Assembly: GCA_022606425.2 (NCBI GenBank)
Contig: JAHDVF020000237.1
Location: 620,001 to 684,000 of the forward strand
Direction of reading: 5' to 3'
Source: Lepidostoma basale
Lineage: Eukaryota > Arthropoda > Insecta > Trichoptera > Lepidostomatidae
DNA: 64,000 bases
Positions 1 through 9,827 of this stretch are shown piece by piece. The notes below the pieces were generated by a model that saw only the letters and a program-made list of their open reading frames with translations, made no database searches and was not told the origin of the DNA. The position numbers and the translations under genes are program-made. Positions within the stretch are counted from its first letter, which is position 1, and each line of letters starts with the position of its first letter.

Positions 1-754
1 TTTGCAGGAAATAAATGTTTTTTTAAGATCATTCTGTCGTGTTTTCCTTGTGGCATTTTGATAAAAAAAATAATACTTCAAAATAAGTTTTGTATGAATT
101 TAAACAAAATATTTATAAATAAATATACAATTAAATTATTAAACTTATAGGTAATTCAACTTTATTAAACTAATACGGAATTTTGTGTTACAACGTATAT
201 ATGTATCAAAAAATATAATATATTAATAAATATCATTTTTTTTAAAAACAAATTAATGAAAATGTTATCAGTTAATTTGTATATTTATACCAGAATGATT
301 CCATGAGGTTTATTATGTCATTTTGAAATACACACATCATACTTACATGCGAAAATATACATTATACTCGTATATAAGCTTATCTTTATCATAAAAAAAT
401 AATTGAATTTGAACAAACTATTACAATATTAAATCAACCAGAATGAATGATAGGAAACTCTTTGTTTAACAATATTAAAAACTAATATGATTTTGTGAAA
501 GCTGTTTTTCAATTTAATTATTATAACATAAACACTTATAAAAGTACGAGAAAAATACATGTCCAAAAAAATATTTTATGAAACTATTGTAAACACAGAT
601 TATTTTCGTATATTTACAATAGTTTTGGCTGTCGAATAGTTTTTTTTTTTTTTTTTAATTCAAAAAAATTAAAATGCCGGAATTACAATACATTTTTACT
701 TACTACTACAAAAAAATCAATATTAAGCGATTTACAGTAAAAAAATAAAAAATT
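1..754. other. AT-rich sequence without recognisable gene
   Basis: Very AT-rich, with T and A runs and stop codons in all frames. I see no coding, RNA or transposon signal until the SINE that follows. Confidence 0.6.
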
Positions 755-940
755 GACGACCTTCGTTGCAGAGTGGTAAGAGCTCTGACTTCCATACCGA
801 AGTCCCGGGTTCGATTCCCGGCGATGGCAGTGTAATTGTCACACAGTCTTTTGGTCTGGTGTAGAATTCAGGTGACAATAAAATGACGATAGATTGGCTA
901 CCTATCACATGTCACGAGAATCAATATAATAGCTAAAATA
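755..940 (+). mobile_element. tRNA-derived SINE, tRNA head plus body
   Basis: The head resembles a tRNA gene: an A-box-like GCAGAGTGGTAAGAGC and a B box GGGTTCGATTCCC, followed by a family-specific body (TGTAGAATTCAGGTGACAAT, then CTATCACATGTCACGAGAAT). The same head and body recur at 24.2, 38.4, 58.4 and 61.6 kb. That repetition, and the absence of a closed acceptor stem, show it is a SINE with an internal Pol III promoter and not a tRNA gene. This copy ends at AGCTAAAAT, like the 38.4 and 61.6 kb copies. Confidence 0.85.
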
Positions 941-1720
941 TTAATTAACTATTTTATAAATTGTCAACTATCAATCCATCAGAACAGATCATTAATTATT
1001 TATTTAACACAATCGAGATAAGTCAAAATAAATGAGAAGTACGCAATCTTCTTTTTATTTTCAAATAAAATTATTGAACTTTATTTTTATTGTTAAAATA
1101 CACAAAAATCGCAGGCTGACATTAAAAGGTTGACAAGCATACTGAGAGCGGTGACGTCACGGAATATTTAAAATGTGGATTACTCTTTCGGTATTATAGT
1201 TCTATTGCTAAAAACTTCGAACATTTGTGACAAATGGTTCACAGATACCAATCTCGTTCGGTATTCGAGGTAAAAATAAGTTATAAATTATTTGAGGGCG
1301 CAACCGTACCGGTACTGTCATAAATGAGGAGAGCTTAAGCTTAATATATTTCGTATTCGATTCCTCAATAACCTCCAATGGGTTTTATATAAAAGTTCGG
1401 AATATTACTTACGAGTATATTATATATAATAATTACACAAACCGATTTTTAGCATTTTTCTTTAGGTCAAGGACAGCCCATGTCTAGTTATACGAGTAAT
1501 TCAAAACACACAAAAAACTTTAAAAGTATTTTTAACTAAACATAAATTGCGCATTTTTTATTACATTCATAATGTTTGATTACTCAAGGTAAACATTACA
1601 ATTCATTATTTATTGTTTCTCAAATGAAGATGTAAATATCCGTATTAAATAAATAATACATAGGACCTACTGGCCGTTGAAGCAAGAGCAGTCAGGACTA
1701 AACAAGTTTAAAGGATTTAT
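941..1720. other. Unassigned AT-rich sequence
   Basis: Apparently single-copy within the window. A slightly more GC-rich patch near 1140-1330 contains GTGACGTCACGG, which includes a palindromic CRE-like TGACGTCA. No open reading frame of note. Function unknown. Confidence 0.45.
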
Positions 1721-1922
1721 TATTTATTGAACAATGATGTAAAGCTCTATATTAAATAATTAATACAAATGAAAAATTATTTTTACTAAAAGTATTATTT
1801 TATTTTATGGGAATGACATGTTTTGCCTTGTTTAGGTATTATTGTAAGTTGATAATGCCTTAGAAAGGCGAAACATGTAATTACCATAAACTATAATAAA
1901 ACTTATAGAAAATATAGGTTTT
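1721..1922. repeat. Foldback element FB3
   Basis: Inverted-repeat element. The left arm runs from an ACAATGATGTAAA motif to ATGACATGTTTTGCC. The right arm has GATAATGCCTTAGAAAGGC, then GAAACATGT. The same arms recur at 8.4, 20.8, 28.2, 45.1 and 56.2 kb. The arms converge on a hammerhead-like core: TTGATAATGCC, a short stem, GAAACATGT. Confidence 0.7.
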
Positions 1923-2494
1923 CAATCTTATTTAAAATGTTTTAAATATTATTGTAATGCGAATGAGTTAATCTTAAAAAAAGTACCGGTATTTTAATTT
2001 TATGATTTAAGATTTAAACTGGGTTTTGGTTTCGAGTCCCACAGATCGTTTGTAAAAAAAATAACTTGGTGATAGTAATTACATAATAATTATCTTTGAA
2101 CTCTGTTTCAATTGTATTGATAAAGATAACACAGGTGGGTATAAAATTTTGATAAAATCTATAAAAAAATTATCAGAAAGTATAAGATGTTCATTATTTC
2201 TAAAAAAATGTATCACTTTCTTTTTAACACTGAGATTTTATAATAAAGATTATTTATTAATTGAAACACTGTTTTCCACTTAGAGTTAATTGTTATTGAA
2301 AATTATATATACTGGATATGTTATACACTGTTCTTATAAGTAACACAATCAGGTGAATGACATAATCTCGATTCTTCCAATAACCTTAGGAACATGTCGA
2401 GTTAAATAATATATTTTATAAAATATCATAACAAAATTACAATTCTCGAATTCCATATAATGAACGCCTTTTGTTTATCCAAAATATAATATTA
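1923..2494. other. Unassigned AT-rich sequence
   Basis: No gene, RNA or clear repeat family recognised. It separates FB3 from a LINE-D fragment. Confidence 0.45.
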
Positions 2495-2965
2495 TAAGGT
2501 TGTCTCAAGGATATAATATGGAAAAACAAGTATATGAGAACTGACAGTAAGGTCAGAATATATAAAACCTGCGTAAGGCCTATACTGACATATAGCATTG
2601 AGACCAGAGCGGATACCACAAGAATGAAGGCTAAAGTTCGGGTGGCAGAGATGAAGACGCTGATGATGATAGCAGGAAGGATTATTCGCGATAGGGTGAG
2701 GAACACGGGCATCCGCGAGATCTGCAAGGTGGAGGATGTCGTGAGATGGGGCAGACAACGCAGAAGATACTGGAATGCGCACGTGCAGAGGGATGGATCC
2801 CACCAGGATCCCACACGCTGTGGCGCATCAGATTCCTGCCGGCTGCCGTCCCCCTGGAAGACCGCCGAAGAGATGGAGAGATAGCTGGGAGTCAACCTCC
2901 CAAGAGAGGCCAGCCTGATTTCAGAAACAGACCAAAGGTCTATAAGGAGAAGAAGAAGAAGATAA
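2495..2965 (+). mobile_element. LINE-D fragment, C-terminal end
   Basis: Dead non-LTR retrotransposon. The best frame reads a conserved block seen in other copies: MRTDSKVRIYKTCVRPILTY, then RDRVRNTGIREICKVEDVVR and a Trp/Tyr-rich RRRYWNAHV. Frame breaks follow, then a GAAGAAGAAGAAG tail, the 3' terminus of this family. The same family lies at 15.8, 25.0, 40.5, 48.0 and 61.3 kb. Reverse-transcriptase catalytic motifs lie upstream and are missing. Confidence 0.75.
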
Positions 2966-3057
2966 TATTATAGATCTGAATTATTCAATTTAAATATATA
3001 ATAATAAAATATAATATTAACAATAAATCAGAGTTGTGATGTTATTAAGATAACGTA

Positions 3058-3295
3058 ATGATTTTATTGAAGGATCTTGATGGACGTTCATTTTAAATAA
3101 TAGTTGAATAAAACATTATTTATAATAACTATGTACTTCCACTTTCGTCTTTATTTTGACAGCGACCGGTTTCGCCAAGCTGGACGACAACGACAGAGTG
3201 TTCCAGTCAGGCCAGCCAACCTAGCGAAACCGATCGCTGTCGAAACAAGGACAAAAGTGGAAGAAGTTATTAAAAAAAATAACACTTATTTTTTT
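3058..3295. repeat. Foldback element FB1
   Basis: Left arm: GGACGTTCATTTTAAATAAT, then CTTCCACTTTCGTC and GCGACCGGTTTCGCC. Right arm: GCGAAACCGATCGCTGTCG, then GACAAAAGTGGAAGAAG. The arms are inverted copies around a short spacer. Related copies are at 5.5, 28.1, 38.2 and 50.8 kb. Confidence 0.75.
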
Positions 3296-3301
3296 TTTTT
3301 T

Positions 3302-3410
3302 ATCTTGGAAAAATCCGTCTAACTCGTGTTTCCGAACCGATGTTTTGGAGACTGCAACGATCTACGAAACGTCGGTCCAGAAAGACTAGTAACACGGATT
3401 TTCCCAAGAT
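3302..3410. repeat. Small inverted repeat with 16-bp arms
   Basis: ATCTTGGAAAAATCCG at 3302-3317 faces CGGATTTTCCCAAGAT at 3395-3410 with one mismatch. The interior holds CGAAACGTCGGTCC, reminiscent of the FB cores but not matching them. Probably another foldback family. Confidence 0.55.
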
Positions 3411-3449
3411 CCCAAAAAAACATATTGATACCGACCGTGAAAAACTACG

Positions 3450-3570
3450 CAATTGTCGTTTTATTATAGTTTCTTGTACAATGATGGAAAACGTCTGTCT
3501 TCTAAGAGTTTTATTATATTTTAGATGAAATTACATGTTTCGCCCTTCTAAGAAATTATCAGATGTTTGA
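3450..3570. repeat. FB3 left arm, solo
   Basis: Contains ACAATGATGGAAAACGTCTG, TTTTATTATATTTTAGATG and ACATGTTTCGCCCTTCTAAG, matching the left arm of FB3. The right arm is absent. Confidence 0.6.
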
Positions 3571-3604
3571 TATTTATAAATGAATTATTATTATGATGTT
3601 AGTT

Positions 3605-4160
3605 AGTTGTCATCGCAAACAAAAACCTATCGAAAAAAGCTAAAATGGCAATGCACAATGGTGTTCTTGTTCCGACCCTTATGTATGGAAGCGAAGCATG
3701 AAACTGGCAAATAAAGGATGAAAGTAGAATAAATGCAGTAGAAATGAGATCTCTTAGACGAATATGTGGATACTCTGTGTATGATAAAGTGTCGAATGAA
3801 AATATAAGAAGTGAGTACGGTGCGAACGGTGGTGTTATGAACAAAATAATGAAAGGATTATTGAGATGGTTTGGACACATGGAAAGAATAAATGAATAAA
3901 GAATGGTAAAAAAATATATGTTAACTGTGTATATGGAGCTAGAAATAGAGGAAAACCGAGGAAAACGTGGCACCATCAAATTAATCAAATATTGAATGTC
4001 GGCCACGTGAGGAGTCAGAGAAATCGACGCGCGTGCATGACACGATGTATGAATGTTGAGGAAGCGAGAGAAATATGTCAGGAAAAAAAATTGTGACGTT
4101 CCATTATTTCTGCCTACCCCTTTGGGGAGACGGCGCGATGGTTAGTTAGTTAGTTAGTTG
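3605..4160 (+). mobile_element. LINE-B 3' end with TTAG tail
   Basis: Remnant of the C-terminal LINE-B protein, interrupted by stops. Recognisable blocks: HNGVLVPTLMYGSEA, MRSLRRICGYSVYDKVSNEN, RWFGHMERINE, RGKPRKTWHHQINQILNVGH, RNRRACMTRCMNVEEAREIC. The element ends with the hairpin segment CCCCTTTGGGG and GTTAGTTAGTTAGTTAG. The 5' part, including the catalytic YADD, is missing here. Confidence 0.85.
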
Positions 4161-4979
4161 AAAACATTGAAAAAAAAACACTATTCAAAAGATAAGCAAA
4201 ACTCTTAATAACTGGAAAAATATTATAACATATTTTTTAATGCAAAAAAGGTTCATATATACAGCAATCATTTAGATAACCCTTTCCTGTTTCCATTTGT
4301 TAACTTATCACAGTCGAGATATACTCACATAGAACGCACATTTTTATCGCGATTGCATATTTTTGCCAAAAGTTAAGTGATAAATAAATAAGGCGATAAA
4401 AAATGCAATACTCAATTTTTTTATCTTTACAGGTTCCGAAGGGTTCTTCCCAGCAGACACACTTTATCAATCAAGAGGCCTCCTATTCATTATCGCATTA
4501 TCCAAAGAAAATTTAGATTAATAGATATATTGCCTAGTACCGCAACGTCTTCCATTTTGATAGCCGTAGGTTTGAAAGAAGTCCGAGCCATATATATTAA
4601 CGTTTCGCTAGTATACAAATCATTTGATCGCCGGTGGCCGACGGGCGAACATCTGGAGAGACAGTATGGTTGTGATCCGATAACTTCGCATCGAAAATAT
4701 AATACAGACCGAATGAAAACTGCAAGGATAAAACAGTATTTCAAAGTGAGAAATGACAAGTGATACGTAAAGTGATATTTTTATAATAAATAAATATTAT
4801 AAAATGATTTGAAATGCGTCGTTTTTTTACGTAAAAGATAAAGTGGTTAGAATTAACGAAAGTCTGCAAATTTCAAAACGAACGGTAAACATCGGTGTAC
4901 CAGACTAAACAAAACTCTCCCATGTTCAATGCTTTGTATACGATTTTAAACAAACGATACAGATTAATATACAGCTCGC
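4161..4979 (+). other. Sequence upstream of the 5127 exon; possible untranslated exon
   Basis: No repeat recognised. A polypyrimidine tract ending TTTACAG near 4431 resembles a splice acceptor, and a moderately GC-rich 77-codon frame lies at 4530-4763. Its product matches nothing I know. It may be an untranslated exon of the gene starting at 5127, or chance. Confidence 0.25.
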
Positions 4980-5075
4980 ATGGAAGGCTTGCAGGATATT
5001 AACGAAACCAATCGCAACCGTGAAAAGACGAAAAACAAAAACACTTTTAAAATGAACACAAACGAATGGACATAA
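4980..5075 (+). promoter_or_regulatory. Candidate upstream ORF in the 5' leader
   Basis: A 31-codon ATG-to-TAA frame beginning MEGLQDINETNRNREK ends 51 bases before the strong start at 5127. If the leader of the downstream gene covers this stretch, it could dampen translation. No transcript evidence is available, so it may be fortuitous. Confidence 0.3.
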
Positions 5076-5126
5076 ACTATAACTTGTATTTAAGTGTAGT
5101 GTTAGGATTGAAATAATCAAATCAAA

Positions 5127-5381
5127 ATGAGTTCTAGTATGCGATTGGAGTCGCTGCGTCAGGGACCGATCCGGAAGAAACTATCAGGCATAATGGGGCA
5201 CCGGAGACTGGTCCTAAGACCGGCCGGGGGCGCCGTTCCGAGAAGGGCTAGAAGGGGCTGCGTAGCCCCTAAGAGGTGTCTTGCTTTAGTGGCCCCGTTA
5301 GCCGCACTGCCGCTTCTCCTGCTACTTCTGGCTACAGACCCTAGAAGAGGACATTCACTACGACATCTATCGGCGCATCCG
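5127..5381 (+). CDS. First coding exon of a membrane-anchored protein (partial gene)
   Basis: Best candidate for host coding sequence in the window. The start lies in ATCAAAATGA, close to the insect translation-start consensus, and composition turns GC-rich exactly over the frame. The 85 residues comprise a basic N-terminus of about 50 residues (many Arg/Lys), a hydrophobic segment at about residues 51-69 (CLALVAPLAALPLLLLLLAT), and a short flank beginning DPRRGH. Positive-inside charge suggests a type II signal anchor; a signal peptide with a long n-region is the alternative. The frame ends in phase 0 at CCG/GTAAGTG, a consensus donor, so open frame beyond 5381 is probably intron. Family unknown; I do not recognise the protein and the next exon is not visible. 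Golgi or secretory-pathway enzymes often have such anchors, but that is inference. Confidence 0.6.
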
Positions 5382-5489
5382 GTAAGTGAAAATAACTATT
5401 TAAAATCATTTACACTCCTTAATTTTAGTACTACCATCGACTGACTAATTTACATATAAAAATGACGTTAAGAAGTTAATGATGATATT
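5382..5489 (+). other. Start of the presumed first intron
   Basis: Begins GTAAGTGAAA. Composition drops to AT-rich at once. If the exon call is right, FB1, FB4 and FB7 just downstream are intronic insertions. Confidence 0.45.
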
Positions 5490-5950
5490 CAATTGATTTT
5501 ACTGAAATCTCTTGATGGAAGTTCATTTTAAATAATAATGAAATAAAACGATGTTTTTTAACTATAATACTTCCACTTTTGTCTTTATTTCGAAAGCGAC
5601 CGGTTTCGCCAGGCTCGCTGGCATCGACAGACTGGCGACACTATTGTAAACTGAGTCCTTTTTATACATACAGATCAGCGGTGGTAAACATGAATCTATA
5701 CAAAATTAATCTTCAAATATTTATGTAAAATTTACTGAATTTAAATATTGGTATTACAAGTATTCAAGAAGATTCATATTAAATGCAATGCATTTTAAAT
5801 TTTATTATAGCTTACAAATTCATATATATACGTTTGAAAAAAATGTCGATGCCAGCGAGCCTGGCGAAACCGGTCGCTGTCGAAATAAAGACAAAAGTGG
5901 AAGTAGTTTAAAAACATCGTTTTATTTTATTATTATAATTATAATGATGA
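5490..5950. repeat. Foldback element FB1, long spacer
   Basis: Left arm with GGAAGTTCATTTTAAATAAT, CTTCCACTTTTGTC and GCGACCGGTTTCGCCAGGC. Right arm with GCCAGCGAGCCTGGC, GAAACCGGTCGCTGTCG and GACAAAAGTGGAAGTAG. About 190 bases of AT-rich spacer separate the arms. The right-arm core resembles a hammerhead ribozyme (see findings). Confidence 0.8.
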
Positions 5951-6039
5951 GTTTAAAAAAAATATATTTCAAAATAAATAAGAAATATAATTTTCATATG
6001 AAGCACTCACTTCGTGGTTTGACATTTTAAACGTATAGA

Positions 6040-6180
6040 TATAAAATATAATAATAAAACACTTTGTATTTAACCACGGTATGGTTATTAGAATATAATT
6101 GATTTCAAGTAGTTTCACTTGTCCCCTAGCTTCATCAGGGCGAAATAAAACAAGACCTCAACTTTAAATAATGAAAAATA
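6040..6180. repeat. FB4 arm
   Basis: CACTTTGTATTTAACCACGG, TATGGTTATTAGAA and CTTCATCAGGGCGA match the more complete FB4 at 6432-6620. Read on the minus strand it contains CTGATGAAGCTAGGGGACAA followed by GTGAAAC. Confidence 0.6.
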
Positions 6181-6194
6181 AAAAAATGATACAA

Positions 6195-6325
6195 CATGTC
6201 TTTATTATTATGTATTTAGTGTGCTTCCACTTGTGTTTATGTTCGACCGGTTTCGGCAGCTTGCTGCCATCGTCTGGTAATCGAACATTAACACAAGAGG
6301 AATCTCTAAATACATAATAATAAAT
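6195..6325. repeat. Foldback element FB7
   Basis: A palindromic unit bounded by TATTATTATGTATTTAG and CTAAATACATAATAATA. On the minus strand the centre reads CAGACGATGGCAGC, a short loop, GCTGCC, then GAAACCGGTCGAAC, giving the same layout as FB1 and FB2. Confidence 0.65.
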
Positions 6326-6431
6326 AAATTTTGTATAATTTTTTTTTTGTTTTCTTTATTTAAAATGAACTTCTACCAAGAAATTTCAATTAAAAACATT
6401 AATTATCTAAACTTTGAACTTAAAGATATAA

Positions 6432-6620
6432 AATAATAGAACACATTTTATTCAAGCACGATATGGTTATTATAAACTAGTTTTTCTTGTACGCAAGCTT
6501 CATCAGGGCGATATAATACAAGACCTGATAAAGCTTGGGTACAAGTGAAACTATTATAGTTGGCATCAATTATAATAACCATACCGTGCTTAAATACAAA
6601 GTGTTTAACTATTTTATAAT
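6432..6620. repeat. Foldback element FB4, both arms
   Basis: Left arm CAAGCACGATATGGTTATTA and GCAAGCTTCATCAGGG; right arm CCTGATAAAGCTTGGGTACA, GTGAAACTATT and AATAACCATACCGTGCTTAA. The two arms are inverted copies. Confidence 0.7.
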
Positions 6621-7175
6621 GTTTTTAAGATAAACTTAAGGCTGGCTATACACTGGAATTTCACAATGACGATTTTCTTTTAATTAAAACACTGTTTTAT
6701 CCACTTTTAATTTCCAGTAAAAAATAAATTAAATAAAAAGTATTGCTCTCTCGCTCTATTGTATTCAAAATATTCTCGTACTCTTTATTTGACGACATCC
6801 GGGTTTTTACCTATTTATATTATGATGATATTGTATAGTATCGAACACCTTGCTCTTAGTTTAGAAAGTTCGATGGTCGAAGTTCGCGCGGCCAGCGGCC
6901 TGATACCCTGATACCAGAGGCCAGGCACTGAAGGGTCAGGGGTCAAATAATTGCAATAGTTTGCCGAATATTGGCTGCACCGCCATTGTTAATGAACTGC
7001 GGGGTACACCCAGCTACAATAAAACATCAACTAGACGCCGAACAATCACGATAAAACAAAATAAAAGCATAGATTTAGAAATGCCATTTTTGTTATTCGT
7101 TATATAAATCATACGATAAACATAACTAAATAACTAACTATGAAGCCTGCGTTCTGTCAGTTGGTACTTATGCTA
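6621..7175. other. Unassigned; small shared repeat at 6740-6815
   Basis: TATTGCTCTCTCGCTCT, ATTCAAAATATTCTCGTACT and TTTGACGACATCCG recur nearly unchanged near 23150-23220, so part of this is an interspersed repeat of unknown class. The rest, including a GC-richer patch at 6870-7020, is unassigned. Confidence 0.4.
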
Positions 7176-7672
7176 ACATTTTGAATGTATACAAATACTT
7201 GTAGACGAATACTGGATTTTATCCATTGCGGGTTATCATTTTAAGTATTAATTGTATCTCAATAGAGACGAAGAGTATTTGTATACATTCAAAATATTGT
7301 CAAAAAACTGTTCCAAGTTAAAAATAGCATAAAAATTGGAGAGACATCTCCAGGCGTTACCTAGCAATACGTTAATGGCGGTAGCCTTTCACACTGCGTT
7401 AATAAAGATCTTCTGCTTAATGCTTAAATCAATCTTAATAGATGGCGCTAGTGTAGATTGAACTAAAAATGTGAAGTGTGGTGCTACATTGTAGCATATA
7501 TACAACTTCCAAAAATTTGACAGACATGGCGGTCAAAAGAAGGGCGGAATGGGGAATTTTGTATAACATAAAACGTGCGCTTAAACCAACCAATGACAGG
7601 TCATAAATCCTGTAAACATCTCGAACACCATATTATGTTTCCAATTTGCATCTTCGTCTCTATTGGGATACA
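7176..7672 (+). mobile_element. RPT-A short DNA-type element, rearranged copy
   Basis: GAATGTATACAAATACTTG at one side and CAAGTATTTGTATACATTC-type sequence elsewhere form inverted ends. The interior carries AGATGGCGCTAGTGTAGA, AAGGGCGGAATGGGG and ACCAATGACAGGTCATAA, and it closes with CATCTTCGTCTCTATTG. The same modules occur at 9.8, 19.6, 22.4, 26.6, 57.0 and 59.8 kb. No protein is encoded, so it is probably a non-autonomous DNA transposon. Near 7180-7300 the end modules are locally inverted. Confidence 0.65.
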
Positions 7673-7714
7673 ATTGGTACTTATGGTCTTGGAACTGTAA
7701 CATTGTCCAAACAA

Positions 7715-8090
7715 AGTGCCGAGAAACTACGAGTGACCCAAAGAGCCATGGAAAGAGCCATGTCAGGAATAATCCTAAGAGACAGAGTCAGAAAAGATAC
7801 TGTGAGAGAAAAAACAAAGGTCACTGACATCATCCACTGGGTGGCGTCTCTAAAATGGCAGTGGGCAGGTCACGTAGCCAGAAGCTCGGATGGAAAATAA
7901 ACAAGAAGACTGCTGACTTGGAGACCGTGGGCGGCAAAGAGAAGTTCAGGGCAACGAAGGATGATCTGAACAGACACGTCGGAATAACCTGCATGCAGTC
8001 TGCACAAGACAGAGTGACATAGTAGCGAATGGAGAAAGCCTTTGTCCAGGAGTGGACGGGAACAGGCTGAGGATGAAGAAGAAGAGAATA
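7715..8090 (+). mobile_element. RTE-like LINE fragment, C-terminal end
   Basis: The frame reads LRVTQRAMERAMSGIILRDR, then TKVTDIIHWVASLKWQWAGH and VARSSDGK, then stops. This Trp-rich KWQWAGHVAR block is typical of RTE-type endonuclease/reverse transcriptases in insects (family knowledge). Several stops follow, so it is dead. Confidence 0.75.
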
Positions 8091-8189
8091 CATTATAATA
8101 AACATACATAAAAGAACGAGAAAATTTTAATATTAACATCCTGACACTTGACATCTCTTCTCCGCTACTATATTTCCTATTTCGGACAT

Positions 8190-8262
8190 ACTTCGTGTCA
8201 TGCACGCGCGTCGATTTCTCTGACTCCTCACGTGACCGACATTCAATATTTAATTTATTATT
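8190..8262 (-). mobile_element. LINE-B fragment
   Basis: On the minus strand it encodes the VGHVRSQRNRRACMT block of LINE-B; nothing else of the element remains. Confidence 0.7.
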
Positions 8263-8399
8263 TTTTTATTAAAAAGATATTATTTATGCTTAAATACCGT
8301 ATTTACCTAATTGTGGTATATTCAAAATAAATGTACGCATTTTGTTTAATAATAGCAAAAACTATATACTTAAAAAACGTTTAGCGAATTCTACCTATC

Positions 8400-8634
8400 T
8401 TAATTTATTGTTTCTTGAACAATGGTGTAAAACTTCATATTAAATAATTATCACGAATGAAAACGTCAGTTTTCTAGAAGTTTTATTATATTTTATGGGA
8501 ATGACATGTTTCGCCCTTCTAAGGCATTATCAAATGTCAAATATAAAAAAATTGATAATGCCTTAGAAGAACGAAACATGTCATAAAATATAATAAAACT
8601 TCTAGAAAACTGACGTTTTCATTCGTGTTAATTA
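8400..8634. repeat. Foldback element FB3, complete
   Basis: Both arms are well preserved: GAATGAAAACGTCAGTTTTC, ATGACATGTTTCGCCCTTC and CTAAGGCATTATCAAATG on the left, mirrored on the right with TTGATAATGCCTTAGAAG, then CGAAACATGTCAT and TAATAAAACTTCTAG. A spacer of about 10-20 bases separates the arms. Confidence 0.8.
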
Positions 8635-8639
8635 TCTAC

Positions 8640-9165
8640 CTATCTTATTTTTATTCAGCGTCGGTTTATTTCTTCTTCTTTCCGTGTCCTGTAAGGTCTC
8701 CCCAACGTTGACTATCACCCTTGAGTAGGCCTCCCTGTCCTGGGCAGCTCGGAACAGCTCCCCCACGGTCCTCAGACCTGTCCACTCTCGGATGTTCCTC
8801 AGCCAGGAAACCCGCCTTCTCCCAACACCTCGTCGACCCTCAATCTTACCCTCCAAGATCAGAAGTAACAGTCCGTACTTTTCGCCTCTCAGAACATGGC
8901 CCAAGTAGGACACCTTAAGGACTTTGATGTTGCTCAGTAACTCTCTGTCAACTCTGGCTCTATGGAGAACGTTTGTGTTGCTGACCATGTCAGTCCAGGA
9001 GATGCGTAACATCCTTCGGTGTATCCACATCTCAAAGGCCTCTAATCGGTTCATAACATTGACTTTAAGGGTCCATGACTCCACCCCGTATAACAGCAGG
9101 TTTGTTATTTTATTATATATTATTGTGCGCCGATATATTGACAGCCATGATCTAAGTGATCCCAT
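8640..9165 (-). mobile_element. LINE-F C-terminal reading frame (long, open)
   Basis: A 177-codon open frame on the minus strand reads LLLYGVESWTLKVNVMNRLE, then AFEMWIHRRMLRISWTDMV, YLGHVLRGEKYGLLLLILEG, and KIEGRRGVGRRRVSWL. This is the conserved region after the reverse-transcriptase thumb in a widespread insect LINE group. It ends near GGAAAGAAGAAG, a GAA-type tail. It is 5'-truncated, with no catalytic core. Shorter relatives are at 52.4 and 55.1 kb. Confidence 0.8.
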
Positions 9166-9174
9166 TTAAATTTT

Positions 9175-9320
9175 ACTTAAGATGCAATCATCTGCCCAAC
9201 ATTCCTACCTTATTTCGTCGTTCGGTATATTATCACACAGTTTCCCATACATTCTTCTCGGTGATTTCTTTTCTACGGCATTAATCCTTCTATTGACAGC
9301 TCCAAGCTTCACTTTTATAT
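9175..9320 (-). mobile_element. Divergent LINE-B/C fragment
   Basis: Minus-strand frame reads RRINAVEKKSPRRMYGKLCD and NIPNDEIR, aligning with the SRINAVEMRSLRRMCG region of LINE-B. A related scrap lies at 47229-47310. Confidence 0.55.
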
Positions 9321-9827
9321 AAAATATCTTTAGTATACAAATTTATATATTAGACTGTACCAGGATACCTGAAGTATATTTTTGATAGCACTCAATTTTA
9401 ATATGAAGTACCGCTATGTTATATGCACTTACAGGAAAGTATGCCACATGATTTTTTACGAGTACAAATGTACTGATACTTTATAAGCATCAATCAGATA
9501 AGAACTTTTATCAGAAGTTTGAACTTGGAATATTTGATTATATTTATTTAAATATGGAACATTGCATAAATATAAAAATAGAACAAGAATTCAAAACACA
9601 TTATTATCAATTCTTTGAATCTTGGGTAAAACCTTGTTTTATTGTTTCAAAAATCGCTGCATTTTCGGGGTGATTTATCAATATAAAAAATCAATTATTG
9701 GAGATTATTATCTCCATATGTATATTGATGATACGTATGTATATTGGTGATTAATACGTACATATGCATATCAAACATTTCAAAATTCATTGTTCAATAC
9801 AATATCCATAGACCATCAAATATTTAT
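9321..9827. other. Unassigned AT-rich sequence
   Basis: No frame or family recognised. A short near-palindromic stretch around 9715-9765 (ATATGTATATTGATGATACG) is simple AT-rich sequence. Confidence 0.4.

Noticed and set aside
772..835. tRNA gene at the SINE head
   Set aside because: The same head with the same downstream body recurs many times and lacks a closed acceptor stem, so it is a SINE.
4530..4763. 77-codon plus-strand frame as a gene
   Set aside because: No recognisable domain and no good start context; kept only as a possible untranslated exon region.
5382..5444. Reading the 5127 frame on to 5444
   Set aside because: Composition turns AT-rich exactly at a consensus donor; the extra 20 residues are probably intron.
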